Source of the DNA: Rhynchosporium graminicola
Taxonomy: Eukaryota > Ascomycota > Leotiomycetes > Helotiales > Ploettnerulaceae
Assembly (NCBI GenBank): GCA_900074885.1
Contig: FJUW01000004.1
Coordinates: 186,001-250,000, forward strand
Reading direction: 5' to 3'
DNA length: 64,000 bases
Part shown: positions 48,510 to 58,458 of the stretch, one piece after another
Numbering within the stretch: position 1 is the stretch's first letter
Layout of the letters: each line of letters begins with the position of its first letter
The notes under the pieces: model-generated
Told to the model about the DNA's origin: nothing
What the model saw: only the letters and a program-made list of their open reading frames with translations
The model's database searches: none
Program-made: the position numbers and the translations under genes

Positions 48510-50581
48510 TCACTCCAAGACAAAAATCTGAATATCATCCTCTCTCTTGTCTTGCAGCGCTTCCCCTTCCATAATCCCATGAACATAAGATTCTCCAATA
48601 AATTGATACCCGCCTCCCTCTAATTCTCTCAAAATGAAAGGAACATATCCGCCTTCGAGCACTGTGACAATGTCGCCAATTTTACTCTTCAGAGGTGCCA
48701 TACCTATATATCCCTGCTCGGTAATAACGAAAGACCGGCCATGACACCTCGTGACACAGGCATCGGTGAAAGGCTTACAGTACAACCTCTTCACCTCTTC
48801 TGTATCCGCGTTAGACGAATCTGTTTCCATCACTGACTCCGGAAGAGGCCGTCTACCCATCCAAGTCTCGAAGTGTACATTTTCAACCATATCTTCAGGA
48901 AGAGGTGCCCATTGCGTGTACCACCGATTCGCCATCAACGTCCTCCAGAACACCTTCCTCCTCCCCTCTACAGAATCATACGGACTTTTTCCAATCGCAT
49001 TGAACTTCTCTTCCCAGACTCTGACATTCGCTAAAATTCCCGCGGACCTCTCTTTCACATTTGCTAGACGTTCCATGGGATCGACGCCCGTATATGGTGG
49101 AAGTCTCTCACTGCGATCAACATACACCACGGTATCGATGAGAAAGCCTCGGCTACGTAGTTTCAGATTCTCGGAGAATTGACCGGCGAGATAGATCTTT
49201 TTGCGACCCCAGCAGTCTCGCCCACAGGCTGCATATTCACTAGGAGGAAATGGAACGTAGACGGGCTTTTTACCGAGTAGTCCGCTGGAGGAATAGTCTC
49301 TGACCCTAATTGACTTCTTAGTAATGTGTTATTATGGATTCTAAGGATGTTTGTAGGATAAATGATCCGATACCACATCTCAGATCTTGGGGGAGACCAG
49401 GGAGGGACTGTATACCAGGATGGTAATTGATGTTCTTGACTCTTCTCATCGGTGTCGAAATGCAAGATAGTGAGGTCTTTCCAGCGGATGATGCAACGTG
49501 TAGTGACAGCTGAGTAAACATCCGCGACTGGAGCGCGATAATCCGGAACTATATAGGCCGTTTGCGAAGGCGGGGATAATGACAATAGGGCGTAGATCTT
49601 ATCTCTCGGATTAGTAGCGTGGAAATCCTCTGTAGATGTGATCCAGTCTAGAAGATCACTTTGGCGCCCTGTTTCAAGCTTTAGAACTTCATCGGGGAAG
49701 GCAGTAAGGATGGACGAGAATGGATTTCCAGGAATCAAAGATCCTGAAGTGCCGAGGTAGCGGGCGGTTGAGCGATGCCAGCCTCGTCTGATATCGTCAA
49801 GACGGATAAAGGCTGAGATGGGAAGACATTTGTTGCCGCATTGTATGATAGAGGATTTGGACAGTAATGCCTCTGTCATTGGTGCTCGAATAAGTCAGAA
49901 ATTCGGCTTTCGTGCTTGTTGTACGTACCACTGACCTTGGATAACCCAAACCCTCGACCACCAATCTCGAGCTTGCAGATTTGAAATAGCTCTCAGCCCT
50001 TCCTCGTCAAAACGATTCTTCTCACTTTCCAAATCTTCTCCATCCATCTGTGCAATGAGATCCATAGCCAGATCACTCCCATCTCGTTCCTCACCAAGCC
50101 ATATCTGCGTTCCAGTTCCCTCTCTATACACATCACCCATCATGGCCACTTGTGCAGATTTCTCCACATCGTCCTTCTGATTGATGCACAGAGCATCTGC
50201 CCAGAAAGTCACTGTCTTGTGCTGTGAGCGCACGTGATCAAGAGCTGATGCCAGATTTACAGTTACAGGAACTTTAACATCATTGAATGTAAGGTCCGTT
50301 GTGATTTTAGGGTCTCCCCAGACGTGGGAGAGTGCTGTATACGGAATTGTATCGGCGTGAAGAAGTCTCGTGTGTCGCACAGAACATGTGACTGGGCTTC
50401 CTGGTTGACCTGGCAAGATGTCCAGAACGCGTATCTCGTGGCTTGCGGAGTCAAGAGGCGTGTAAATTGTATTCAGATAGACCTAGGCCAGTCAGGTTGT
50501 AGTATGTTATGTGTTGTAGAGATACTGAGATATTACAGTACTTACTATAGGGTTCTTTAGTGTGCTTTCGGTTTCGACCAT
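48510..50581 (-). CDS. HET-domain protein
   Basis: Belongs to the family that includes heterokaryon-incompatibility genes; the HET domain can trigger a cell-death reaction when non-self partners meet. Exons on the minus strand: 50546-50581, 49936-50482, 49241-49884, 48510-49196, giving 637 residues. The start MVETESTLKNPI is followed by YTPLDSASHEIRVLDI. HET blocks in order are IPYTALSHVWGD, VTFWADALCINQ, MGDVYREGTGTQIWLGE and ARDWWSRVWVIQ. The DKIYALLSL motif and a C-terminal RSFVITEQGYIGMAPL block are also typical. The third intron (49197-49240) would be only 44 bp; it is needed to move from the frame of exon 3 to that of exon 4, so a genuine frameshift is the alternative. No partner gene of the NLR type is next to it. 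Confidence 0.85.
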
Positions 50582-50956
50582 CTTGGATCTAGCAATGGCT
50601 AACATTATCCGATACTTTTATTCCAGAGATTTAGATTATGCTATTTCAACAACCGAGAGAAAAAAAAAGAGGTTGTTTACTAGAAACTGTTTGTGAGTTC
50701 CTAGCCTTGAGTATTTTTTGGAGGAAAAGCGAGCTGCTGATTAATCATTTACTGACTTCAGTACACCGTATAGGGAACAATTTGGTTGGCTTTGTGAAAG
50801 CCACTTCACGAACGCGATGTTTTTTTACGCCAAAGTTGAAAACAAAAGCCAGGAAAATTTCAAGGAAGAAAATTCGGATAGTTGAGAAAATATACAATCC
50901 TATTTCTTCGTGATACACAAAACATTTATCCTACATGAAATTCCAGGATCCTCGAT
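50582..50956. other. Short intergenic region
   Basis: 375 bp between the HET gene start and the Sen2 stop. Nothing recognised; the open frame at 50638-50913 is AT-rich and unsupported. Confidence 0.6.
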
Positions 50957-52966
50957 CTAATCACGCATCCTATTTGCCGCCCATCGTCTCATAACCACTT
51001 CTCTAACCTTATACTGTCCCAAGACCCCATCAATACCCAATGCTCTCTCCTCTTCAGCATTCATCGGCTTGGGGATATCCACGTATGTCAGGATGAGGGT
51101 CTTTTTGACCTGTGTTATGACTCTGTTGATGCAGCTTAACCAGGCCCACGTCCGCTGCTCTTTGCCTTTAACGTAGTTCTCTAAGAATGGATTGCTGCGC
51201 CAGTAAGGATCGGTGTAAGACGGTAGAACAAGGACAGCGAACTCGGCGTGTGTAAAGACGGGTCCGCGGGTATAGAGCATGTAGTCGACGGAAAATTTGA
51301 CACCTGAGCGGAGGACCCAGCCTAGGGAGCGGAAGTGGTGATAGACGACGTAGTTGATCATGAATGGGTCGTCAGGAGAGAGTGATAAGTTGGCTTGAGG
51401 TGGGAAGTAAGATGTTTCGCGGGCGAGGTAGAAAAGCTCTTCGTTAGACATTGGGTTGTTGGTATCAGGGTTGAGTACTTGAAGAGCGCCGAGGGCGTAG
51501 GAGAGGAAGAATGCTTCTTCTAGGGTGAGCTGGACGTGCTCTTGGTTTTTGATAACTAGTGGAGCTTCTTCGCTTATCGTGGCGCTTGAGGTCGCTTTTT
51601 CTGGACTTGGAGGCTCTGTTTGGATGAATGTATTCTTCTCGATTGTGGGTGAGAATCGTACGCTCTTTCTGCGTTTCAGATTGAGGGCTGCGGGGGACTC
51701 TTTCACTGAGATCGATGGGGTGCTAGTATCGCTGGTCTCTGTTGTGTGCTCTGAATGGTCGGAGCCGTCGGCAGTCTCATCGTTGGTTTCTGAGCCACCA
51801 ACGATCTCGGTATCCTCGAGATCGAGATGGCTGTTGATATCAAGAGCATTCGGTGTCCGTGTCTGCTCTTTATGGACCTTCGGAGGGGGCGGGCCAACTT
51901 CGAGCTGATCAGGAAGGTGCGACTGGAGGGAGGCAGCAGAACTTGCCGAGTCTGGAGTGTTCTGATGATCAAGGCAAGCAGAAGGAACTGGGACAAAGGA
52001 CTTGATTGAATTTGGTAGAGCTAGGAGTTCTAATGGTCCTGTAGGTGGGGAATAAAATCTTTGGACAAATTTCTCATCGAAGTCTTCAACAAAACATTCA
52101 GTGGTGTCCGCCAAAGATTCAATATCTACCAGGGAATTTGGCAGAGCTAGGAGTTCTAGTGGCCCAGTTGGTGAGGAAAAAAATCTTTGGCTGTTTTTCT
52201 CATCAAAATCTTCCGTGAAGCATTTGGTCATGTCAGGCAAAGCCTCCAGATCCACAAGGGAGGTCGACAACGTCAGAGGTTCTGAGGGCTCGACAGGTGC
52301 TTTGTATTCAGAACTCATATTGGTCAAGGCAATTTCTTCCTCGGCCGATATTTTTGGATCTGAAGCTACCTGTGCCGCAGCAGGAGCCTCCAGAGGAAGA
52401 ATATCAATAGGAATTGCATGTATCTCCTCTGACTGCTCCGCCTCGGCTTCCTCTTGTAGAGTCAGATCGATTGCTTCTCTCTCTTTCCTTGCTCTTTCCC
52501 ATTTTGTGACTTGGCGATCAGCTCGTCTCTTCCTCGTCACCTCTTCGCTGGTGATCTTGGTCTTGGTCCCAAGCCTTGTCTTTTCTCGGCTCAGCCAACT
52601 GGGTTCACTTCGACTCAAGTTCCCCTTGCCATAAAATCCCTGTTCCCAAAGACCTCGGACCGACCCGTGATCTGTTACATGAACAGACCGAGTCTCCGGT
52701 GAGAACCAACCTTGGTATAAAGGTTCAATATGTGATGGTTCATCGGCCTTGATTGTTTGAGACAGCCAGACATAGAGGATATGGAAGAGGGATAGAGGGT
52801 TGTGGGGGACCAAGGTCGGGAGAGGGAAGGTTCGAAGAGGAGCTGGTAGTGCGTATAGCCTATTCAATTGCTCAGATCTGGGTATTCCGCGAGGCTTTGG
52901 GGTTCGGGTTGTGACATGAGGCGCTGTGGCCTTGTCAGTCGTTGTATTTTCTGCGATGTCTGCCAT
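50957..52966 (-). CDS. sen2: tRNA-splicing endonuclease subunit Sen2
   Basis: A catalytic subunit of the tetrameric endonuclease that cuts introns out of pre-tRNA. The single-exon frame from ATG at 52966 gives 669 residues, long for Sen2 because of a disordered acidic middle. The N-terminal block (PLSLFHILYVWL, then IEPLYQGWFSPETRSVHV) is the conserved Sen2 region. The C-terminal nuclease domain carries the triad: Tyr at about 565 (YMLYTRGP), His at about 573 (FTHAEFAVLVLP; eight residues later, as in yeast) and Lys at 621 or 622 (QVKKTLILTYVDIP). Residues about 236-319 are two tandem 42-residue copies (see the repeat entry). The final string GVLGQYKVREVVMRRW is also conserved in fungal Sen2. 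Confidence 0.92.
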   Translation of the reverse strand: MADIAENTTTDKATAPHVTTRTPKPRGIPRSEQLNRLYALPAPLRTFPLPTLVPHNPLSLFHILYVWLSQTIKADEPSHIEPLYQGWFSPETRSVHVTDHGSVRGLWEQGFYGKGNLSRSEPSWLSREKTRLGTKTKITSEEVTRKRRADRQVTKWERARKEREAIDLTLQEEAEAEQSEEIHAIPIDILPLEAPAAAQVASDPKISAEEEIALTNMSSEYKAPVEPSEPLTLSTSLVDLEALPDMTKCFTEDFDEKNSQRFFSSPTGPLELLALPNSLVDIESLADTTECFVEDFDEKFVQRFYSPPTGPLELLALPNSIKSFVPVPSACLDHQNTPDSASSAASLQSHLPDQLEVGPPPPKVHKEQTRTPNALDINSHLDLEDTEIVGGSETNDETADGSDHSEHTTETSDTSTPSISVKESPAALNLKRRKSVRFSPTIEKNTFIQTEPPSPEKATSSATISEEAPLVIKNQEHVQLTLEEAFFLSYALGALQVLNPDTNNPMSNEELFYLARETSYFPPQANLSLSPDDPFMINYVVYHHFRSLGWVLRSGVKFSVDYMLYTRGPVFTHAEFAVLVLPSYTDPYWRSNPFLENYVKGKEQRTWAWLSCINRVITQVKKTLILTYVDIPKPMNAEEERALGIDGVLGQYKVREVVMRRWAANRMRD
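52008..52259 (-). repeat. 126-bp tandem duplication inside sen2
   Basis: Two copies with an exact 126-bp period (52008-52133 and 52134-52259) encode SLVDLEALPDMTKCF and SLVDIESLADTTECF, then EDFDEK and PTGPLELLALPN in both. The period is 42 codons, so the frame is kept. The copies have diverged at many sites, so the event is not recent. They lie in the disordered linker between the N-terminal and nuclease domains. Confidence 0.9.
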
Positions 52967-54957
52967 AGTGGTGAGACTGTGTCAAGGTGGTGACATGTCG
53001 AGGTTCTGTAAAATCGAATCGTTAGCAAGTACGTGATGGTACACATTCATCAGATAGTACAATTGAATGATTGCTATGCTCAGATACCGTTGTAGTCATC
53101 TCCGAAGAGAATTATAGCCAACATTAAAGAATGACATAAAGTCAGAGTCACTCTTCTAGACATTAAAAGAGTCATCACCGCATGCAAGGCCGTCCCAGAC
53201 TGCCAAATTGGACCAAAAAGATGAAAGTGCAGGTACTTACAGCTTCAATTAATACTCTCAGTGTGGTTGAACAAGAGTGGTGGTGATGGGAGAATAATTA
53301 TAATTGAGGTGCTGATCGGTCAGTGGAAGGTGTCGGAGAAAATTTTGGTGATGGTGAAGCGCTAGCGTATCACGTGTCGGTGTCCACAAATGATTTCTCG
53401 TGGATTTCGCGATATCCCGCTGTTACGAGAGTTAAGAAGCATTCGACCGTCTCTAGCCAGATGAAGGCTCTTTTGCAACGACAGCTACCTTGTTGAAGGA
53501 AAATTTACAGCACGTCCGGATCCGTGCTCCTTTACATTGTAGGTAGCCTTGGACGTCCTCGAATCGGACAATGGGCAGACTGTTGAACGATAACTTAACC
53601 TGAATACAACCAACGAGCCTTGGCAAATCCATCTTCGATGAACGACAAATGACCAAACACATTTCAGGTTGGTCCGCTCGATCACAAATTCGCAAAACTT
53701 ACACGCGATATTGCCGGAAGTTATCGATTGACGTCAACTAAGTTTTTGATGAGAATGGAAATCTTGAAATTATGAAAATTCACGATAACCTAGATCGCTC
53801 GATCAAGACCAACTTAGCTGCCTTCTCAATGTCAATATCGATTGGCCTTGGGAGATCACTCAAAGTGAATTACGGATTTCAAAAAAATGCCTAGTAGCCC
53901 AATCCCAGTATCTTTCACGAGATGTTTGTTTTACAGAATCATCCATACACCCGGCCAATTTAACAAACATCAATTTAATCTGTAGGCAGGCAGGTAGACA
54001 TACCATGGAAGTAGGTACAACGAGAAAGGACCGGGTCAAATTCTCTGACGGTCAGGGAATCAGGAGTGTACTCCGAGCATATGCGCTATTTGATGCCACG
54101 AGCAGCCATAGCTACATCGTAGAGTAATCTATTCACGTGGAGAAAGCGGTTTCCTCCAGCCTCTCGCGAGATCCCGGATGCAGTCATCGTTCCAGGATTT
54201 CTGACTTGCCTCGTGATTACTTCGACGCTCGGCAATCTGCACTTATTTGCACTTGTTTGTCGCAAAAGGTAGCGGTGTCGCCTGTCCAATTTGTCGTCCA
54301 TGTATACCTCACTTCATCTATCATATTTCCTGTTGTAACAAAGCCTATCGAAAATCAGGCAATCACACCTCTCCGATCCAATGACCGACTATGTGCCACA
54401 GAACCTCAAGGGAAGTTTGTTGGTCCAGCTTTTGGCGAGCCGAAATATCTCAGCCATGCCTCCTTTATCTTCCTTGTGCAGACCGTGGCACCGGCCTTCA
54501 CTCAACGGCGCCTCAATCAACAGTACCTTACCAGTTTGTGGGTATAACATGATCATTGCTGCAGTGATCGGGCTGGAAAGATTGAATTAGGCTGAGTCAT
54601 ATGACCGGACTAAACCTCAAAGTACTGCAGTGCTACGTGGCAGATTCTTTAGGTCGAGCTTTTGAGCGATCTTAAATGATCTTGGAGCCTTGCCCTTCTA
54701 GCGTGGCGCTCAAGTGGAAGGGTGAAAAGCGGGGGCGTCCTGGGTTGCGAAGCAGATGCGATTTCTGATATGGAACACCGTAATCAAGCTCGCCACGATG
54801 TGTGCAGGAGATCGATGCATGCGGTTGGGTATTCGAGATGCATGAAATGATGAAATGGGGCGGATTGTGTATATATTTGGCCTCGCCCGGTCTGTTAGAC
54901 CTGCTTGAATTTCAACGCTGAGGTTGGACGAGGCTTACAAATCAAACCAGGCAGCGA
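52967..54957. other. Intergenic region
   Basis: 2 kb with no supported gene. The frames at 53453-53695, 54086-54301 and 54137-54590 overlap each other on both strands and look like chance. Confidence 0.5.
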
Positions 54958-55978
54958 TGTCGACGAAGAAATTGACGAGATCGAGTAGAAAGTTTCAAAA
55001 TCATCATAATCACAAGCGAAAGAGTAGGCAAGACGCTGATAAGAAAGATTCCATAAAAGAACGAAACGAGCAGGAAAGTCCAACGAAGCCTACATCTGCA
55101 CCAGCATAAACACAAGCATCAGCTTCGCTCGGCTGAAGTGCTAGAACAACCAGATGGGCCTTCAAAACAGCCTGTGAATGAAGATATTCAGACGGAGAAT
55201 GGGATAATGGACCAGGACGATGGTACAGAGCCAGAATATCAGCTGATAGTACGCCCTCTCTGGCTCGAACTGGAGCCGTAACTGACAACTGACCAAGAAA
55301 GAAACTTGGGAGTAATAATATACTGAGCCTTCTGCACCTATATCTTCACCAGATCCAAAGCCTCAATTCTCTGCAGCCGTGGACTTTGAGTATGCGTTGT
55401 AGGGAATTCAAGGTCATGTTTGTAAATGAGATCATGTACCAGGTCCCTGATTCGAGAGGCGGTTATCAGCTGGCAGTTCGCCAAGATGAGAAGTACTGGC
55501 GCGTAGGCGCGGGTTTGAGCTTGACAAAGGCCAAAGAGGCATTCAAAAAGGCTGATCCTGTTGCTGAGAAGGGGGCTGGTAAAGGTTAAAAAAAAAATTT
55601 CCACAGCTGATGGACATACTGCCATGAAGCCTTCTGATGCGGAGAAGGTCCCAGGAAAGCCAAGCACTGCGCCCGCGGAGCCAAAGCAGGTTGCTGTAGC
55701 ATCGAGTTTGAAGATGACTGCAGGTATACAGAAGTACGCGATTGGGTGGTAGAAGTCAACGATGCCGTGCAGAAGGAAGAGGGTGGTTCCATTCAGGGTT
55801 TTGTGAAGGAGCAAGGTAGGTGAGACCTCTAAACCTACTTAAGGAGACGAGCTGATGAATTCAGTATCCAAGAAGGATAAAAAGGAAAAACATTCTCTAA
55901 AAGTAAAGGAGAAGATGAGGAGGACAGGCCGAGACATCGTGCTCGTGAAAGAGAGCGAAGGAGGTTAGGGAAGTACAA
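54958..55978 (+). pseudogene. Decayed lysine-rich gene of unknown family
   Basis: A series of protein-like plus-strand pieces in different frames. It starts at ATG 54958 with MSTKKLTRSSRKFQNHHNH, then a frameshift near 55105 into HQLRSAEVLEQPDGPSK and EPEYQLIVRPLWLELEP before a stop. Next come EFKVMFVNEIMYQVPD and QLAVRQDEKYWRVGAGLSL (55401-55588), a frameshift in an A-run near 55590, then PSDAEKVPGKPSTAPAEP and NDAVQKEEGGSIQGFVKEQ. A last piece from about 55866 reads KKDKKEKHSLKVKEK. At least three breaks cannot all be explained by introns. It is probably a dead gene; I do not recognise the ancestor. Confidence 0.4.
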
Positions 55979-56259
55979 AGCAGATGTGCCATCTTTCTAA
56001 GCCAACGAAAGACTTTTGATGTAATGAGGCTTTCTAAAGCCCTCGACTTACTGAACGTTGAATACTTAATGGTACGAGATCCTGAAAAAGTTTCCGTAAT
56101 GTAACGCTATGGTCGTGCAGTCAAGAAGGGTTGCTCCTTCCCCAACCAAATGAGGGATTCGCTTATGCCGTTAGGATGAGGCACCAATTCCACTTCCACT
56201 TCCATACTCGTTTCCGTCGCTTCTCTCTTCCCATTTCTTCCTGCTTCATCTTCCTTCAG

Positions 56260-57963
56260 ATGTCCCTTGACAACATCAACACCTTCTTAGCGTACTGGGA
56301 ACCATTGCCCGCTGCGGCATCTACCGGCATGCCCGTGCCTCTACCTTTCACAGCTACGGCAATGTTCCGAGCCCAGGGCGTATCAGCGCTTCGCAGCCAA
56401 TTTGTGACAACCTCAAGCATAACTTCTCGTTCTCCTCGCCTCTCTATCTACGATCTGACCAGTGACGAGGATGAAGTACAATTCTTGGGTTCTGGCTCTG
56501 TCGAACGTATTCGCGCGACGACGAACGCGTAAGCCCTTTTCTCGTCTCCCAAGTCACTTAGTTGCTGATTCGATGTTACAGCGAGAGCTTGGACGCTAGA
56601 TTTGCTGTGTTAGAGTCTCGATCACCTCGATCGAGAGGAAAAATTCCACACTCGAAACCCAGGTCGCGTCGCTTCAAAGCCAGACCACGGCCCTCAGGAT
56701 TGATGTATCAATGTTCCGAGGCAAAAATGCTGCTCTCGAAATCGATATTCTCACGCTCGAAACAAGGAATAATTCACCTAGCCTCAAAGTCTCAACGCTT
56801 GAAAGTGACTAGGTTGTTCTCAACGGCAACGATGCATCACTCGAGGCTAGAATTGTTCATCTTGAGAATGATAATGCAGTTTCTAGCAGCAAAACCGCGG
56901 CACTGGATCCAGAAGTCGTGCTTCTGAGAAACGAGATGAGACCACAACTCTAAACACAGGCCTCGACGCTGATGTCCTTGGGAACAGGCGGCGAAGAAGA
57001 TCAAGTACAGGGCGAAAGAAGAGATGCTACAAATCCGAAGATCAATGAAGCTCAAGTTGTATCGGCAGTACTGCGTAAGATTACCCGGCTCTGTCCAGTG
57101 ATTTGTATTGACAACTTGATCAGGACTGAAGGAACTGGTCACACTTCAGCCAGTGATAACTCCAATGGCGTCACAATGGCTTTGATAAGCTTGTGAATGA
57201 AGCAGTCAATGAAGGCCTGGTGAAAATTTCAATTTGAGACTCGGTCCGGTGATCCCTCCGGAAATTCTGACATTTACGCAGTCATACAGCTAACAGCGGC
57301 ATGAGTCTTCCCTTCCCACCAACTTCATTTTCGTGCTTTGGACTGCTTCCGGCTGAGCTTCAGACTATGATATGGACCATCGCACACCCTGAGCCTCGGG
57401 TAGTGCAAATTATTGAAGGAGGCAAAGATGAATATTATTCATATGCCACCGCCGCTCCGCCATCGTTGCTTCATGCGCAAGTTGAATCGCGCAGAGTCGC
57501 AATGGATCAGTACTGTGCAGTTGACGGAGAAGATGGGAGACATAAATTTGTTCATGAGCTCGACTACCTCTACATTTGTTGCTCGCGGAATTCCACCTGT
57601 GAAGCGACCGGATATTGCTATGACAATTGCAGACGAGCAGTTGGCTTCCGAGTTGCTCATGAAACCACTGGAAGGGTCATCTTCGAAGTCACCTCCGATG
57701 TGAGCCCGTTCTATTACATCTCTTTCTATTGCGATTCGAGAGGAATTGAAGAACTACTAATCATTGATTCGCGGTCGGAGAAGCCTGACACAGAGTCCAG
57801 AATATCACATCTTAGGGAGATCACCACTCCCTTCCAGTGGCAGGGCGGGAAGAGCCTACTACAGTGCTGGAAACATGAGGCCGGCGCCCGCTCCAGGCGT
57901 AGAATTCCTGCAAGCTTGAGGAAAATCGCTCGGGTTGAGCATGTCTACGACACTGATGTATAA
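56260..57963 (+). pseudogene. Damaged coiled-coil/2EXR-domain gene (first tandem copy)
   Basis: Exon 1 (56260-56528, MSLDNINTFLAYWEPL) joins by a 53-bp intron to exon 2 at 56582, which opens a leucine heptad coil (SLDARFAVLES). One base appears missing near 56620: shifting frame there continues the heptads in perfect register (TLETQVASLQSQTTAL, NAALEIDILTLETRN). The coil is then cut by TAG at 56810-56812 and TAA at 56951-56953, both explicable as C-to-T changes of Gln codons. After a possible 104-bp intron (57193-57296) the frame enters an intact 220-codon stretch from ATG 57301, a 2EXR domain (LLPAELQTMIWTIAHPEPRV, later FQWQGGKSLLQCW). The 2EXR part alone (57301-57963) could still be made. 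It is homologous to the next gene. The function of 2EXR proteins is unknown. Confidence 0.6.
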
Positions 57964-58458
57964 TTGTGGTCGAGAGAAAGTCAAAGACATTACATGGGGT
58001 GGTTCCTCTTCCTTTTTAGCAAGCTTACGATCGGCGCAGAATATGTTCACAAGCCTATCACGCATTTGATATTGCGCTATCAAAACTCGCGATGCCCTTT
58101 ACAAATTTATCTATCTCGAGCCTAGTTTTTACCTCGGGGTCTAGTCATCACTGTAGCTACATTTGTGATAGATAGCTACCAGGTGATAGAAAGCTGCGAT
58201 ACAGTAGAGTGGCAAAACTCATTCGCAATGAGCTTTCCCTGACGTGAATCCCAGCTAAAAATGAATTCCATAGGTTCTCTTAGGATCGGCCGTGCATTCA
58301 ATTACGCAAGCATGAAAGTGATGTCGCAAGCGTAGATTATCTTTCACCTGAGTCAACAACTCGCGTCACGCGGCCCGTGCCGAAATTATCTGCCTCAGAA
58401 GCTTCCTAGACTCGGCGACAACAGAACAAAATATTATCTCGACAAGAACTCATCGAAA
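57964..58458. other. Intergenic region between the two 2EXR genes
   Basis: 495 bp with no gene, RNA or repeat that I can recognise. Confidence 0.6.

Noticed and set aside
55338..55814. 158-codon minus-strand open frame
   Set aside because: Overlaps the opposite-strand lysine-rich blocks, which have more protein-like composition; no known motif.
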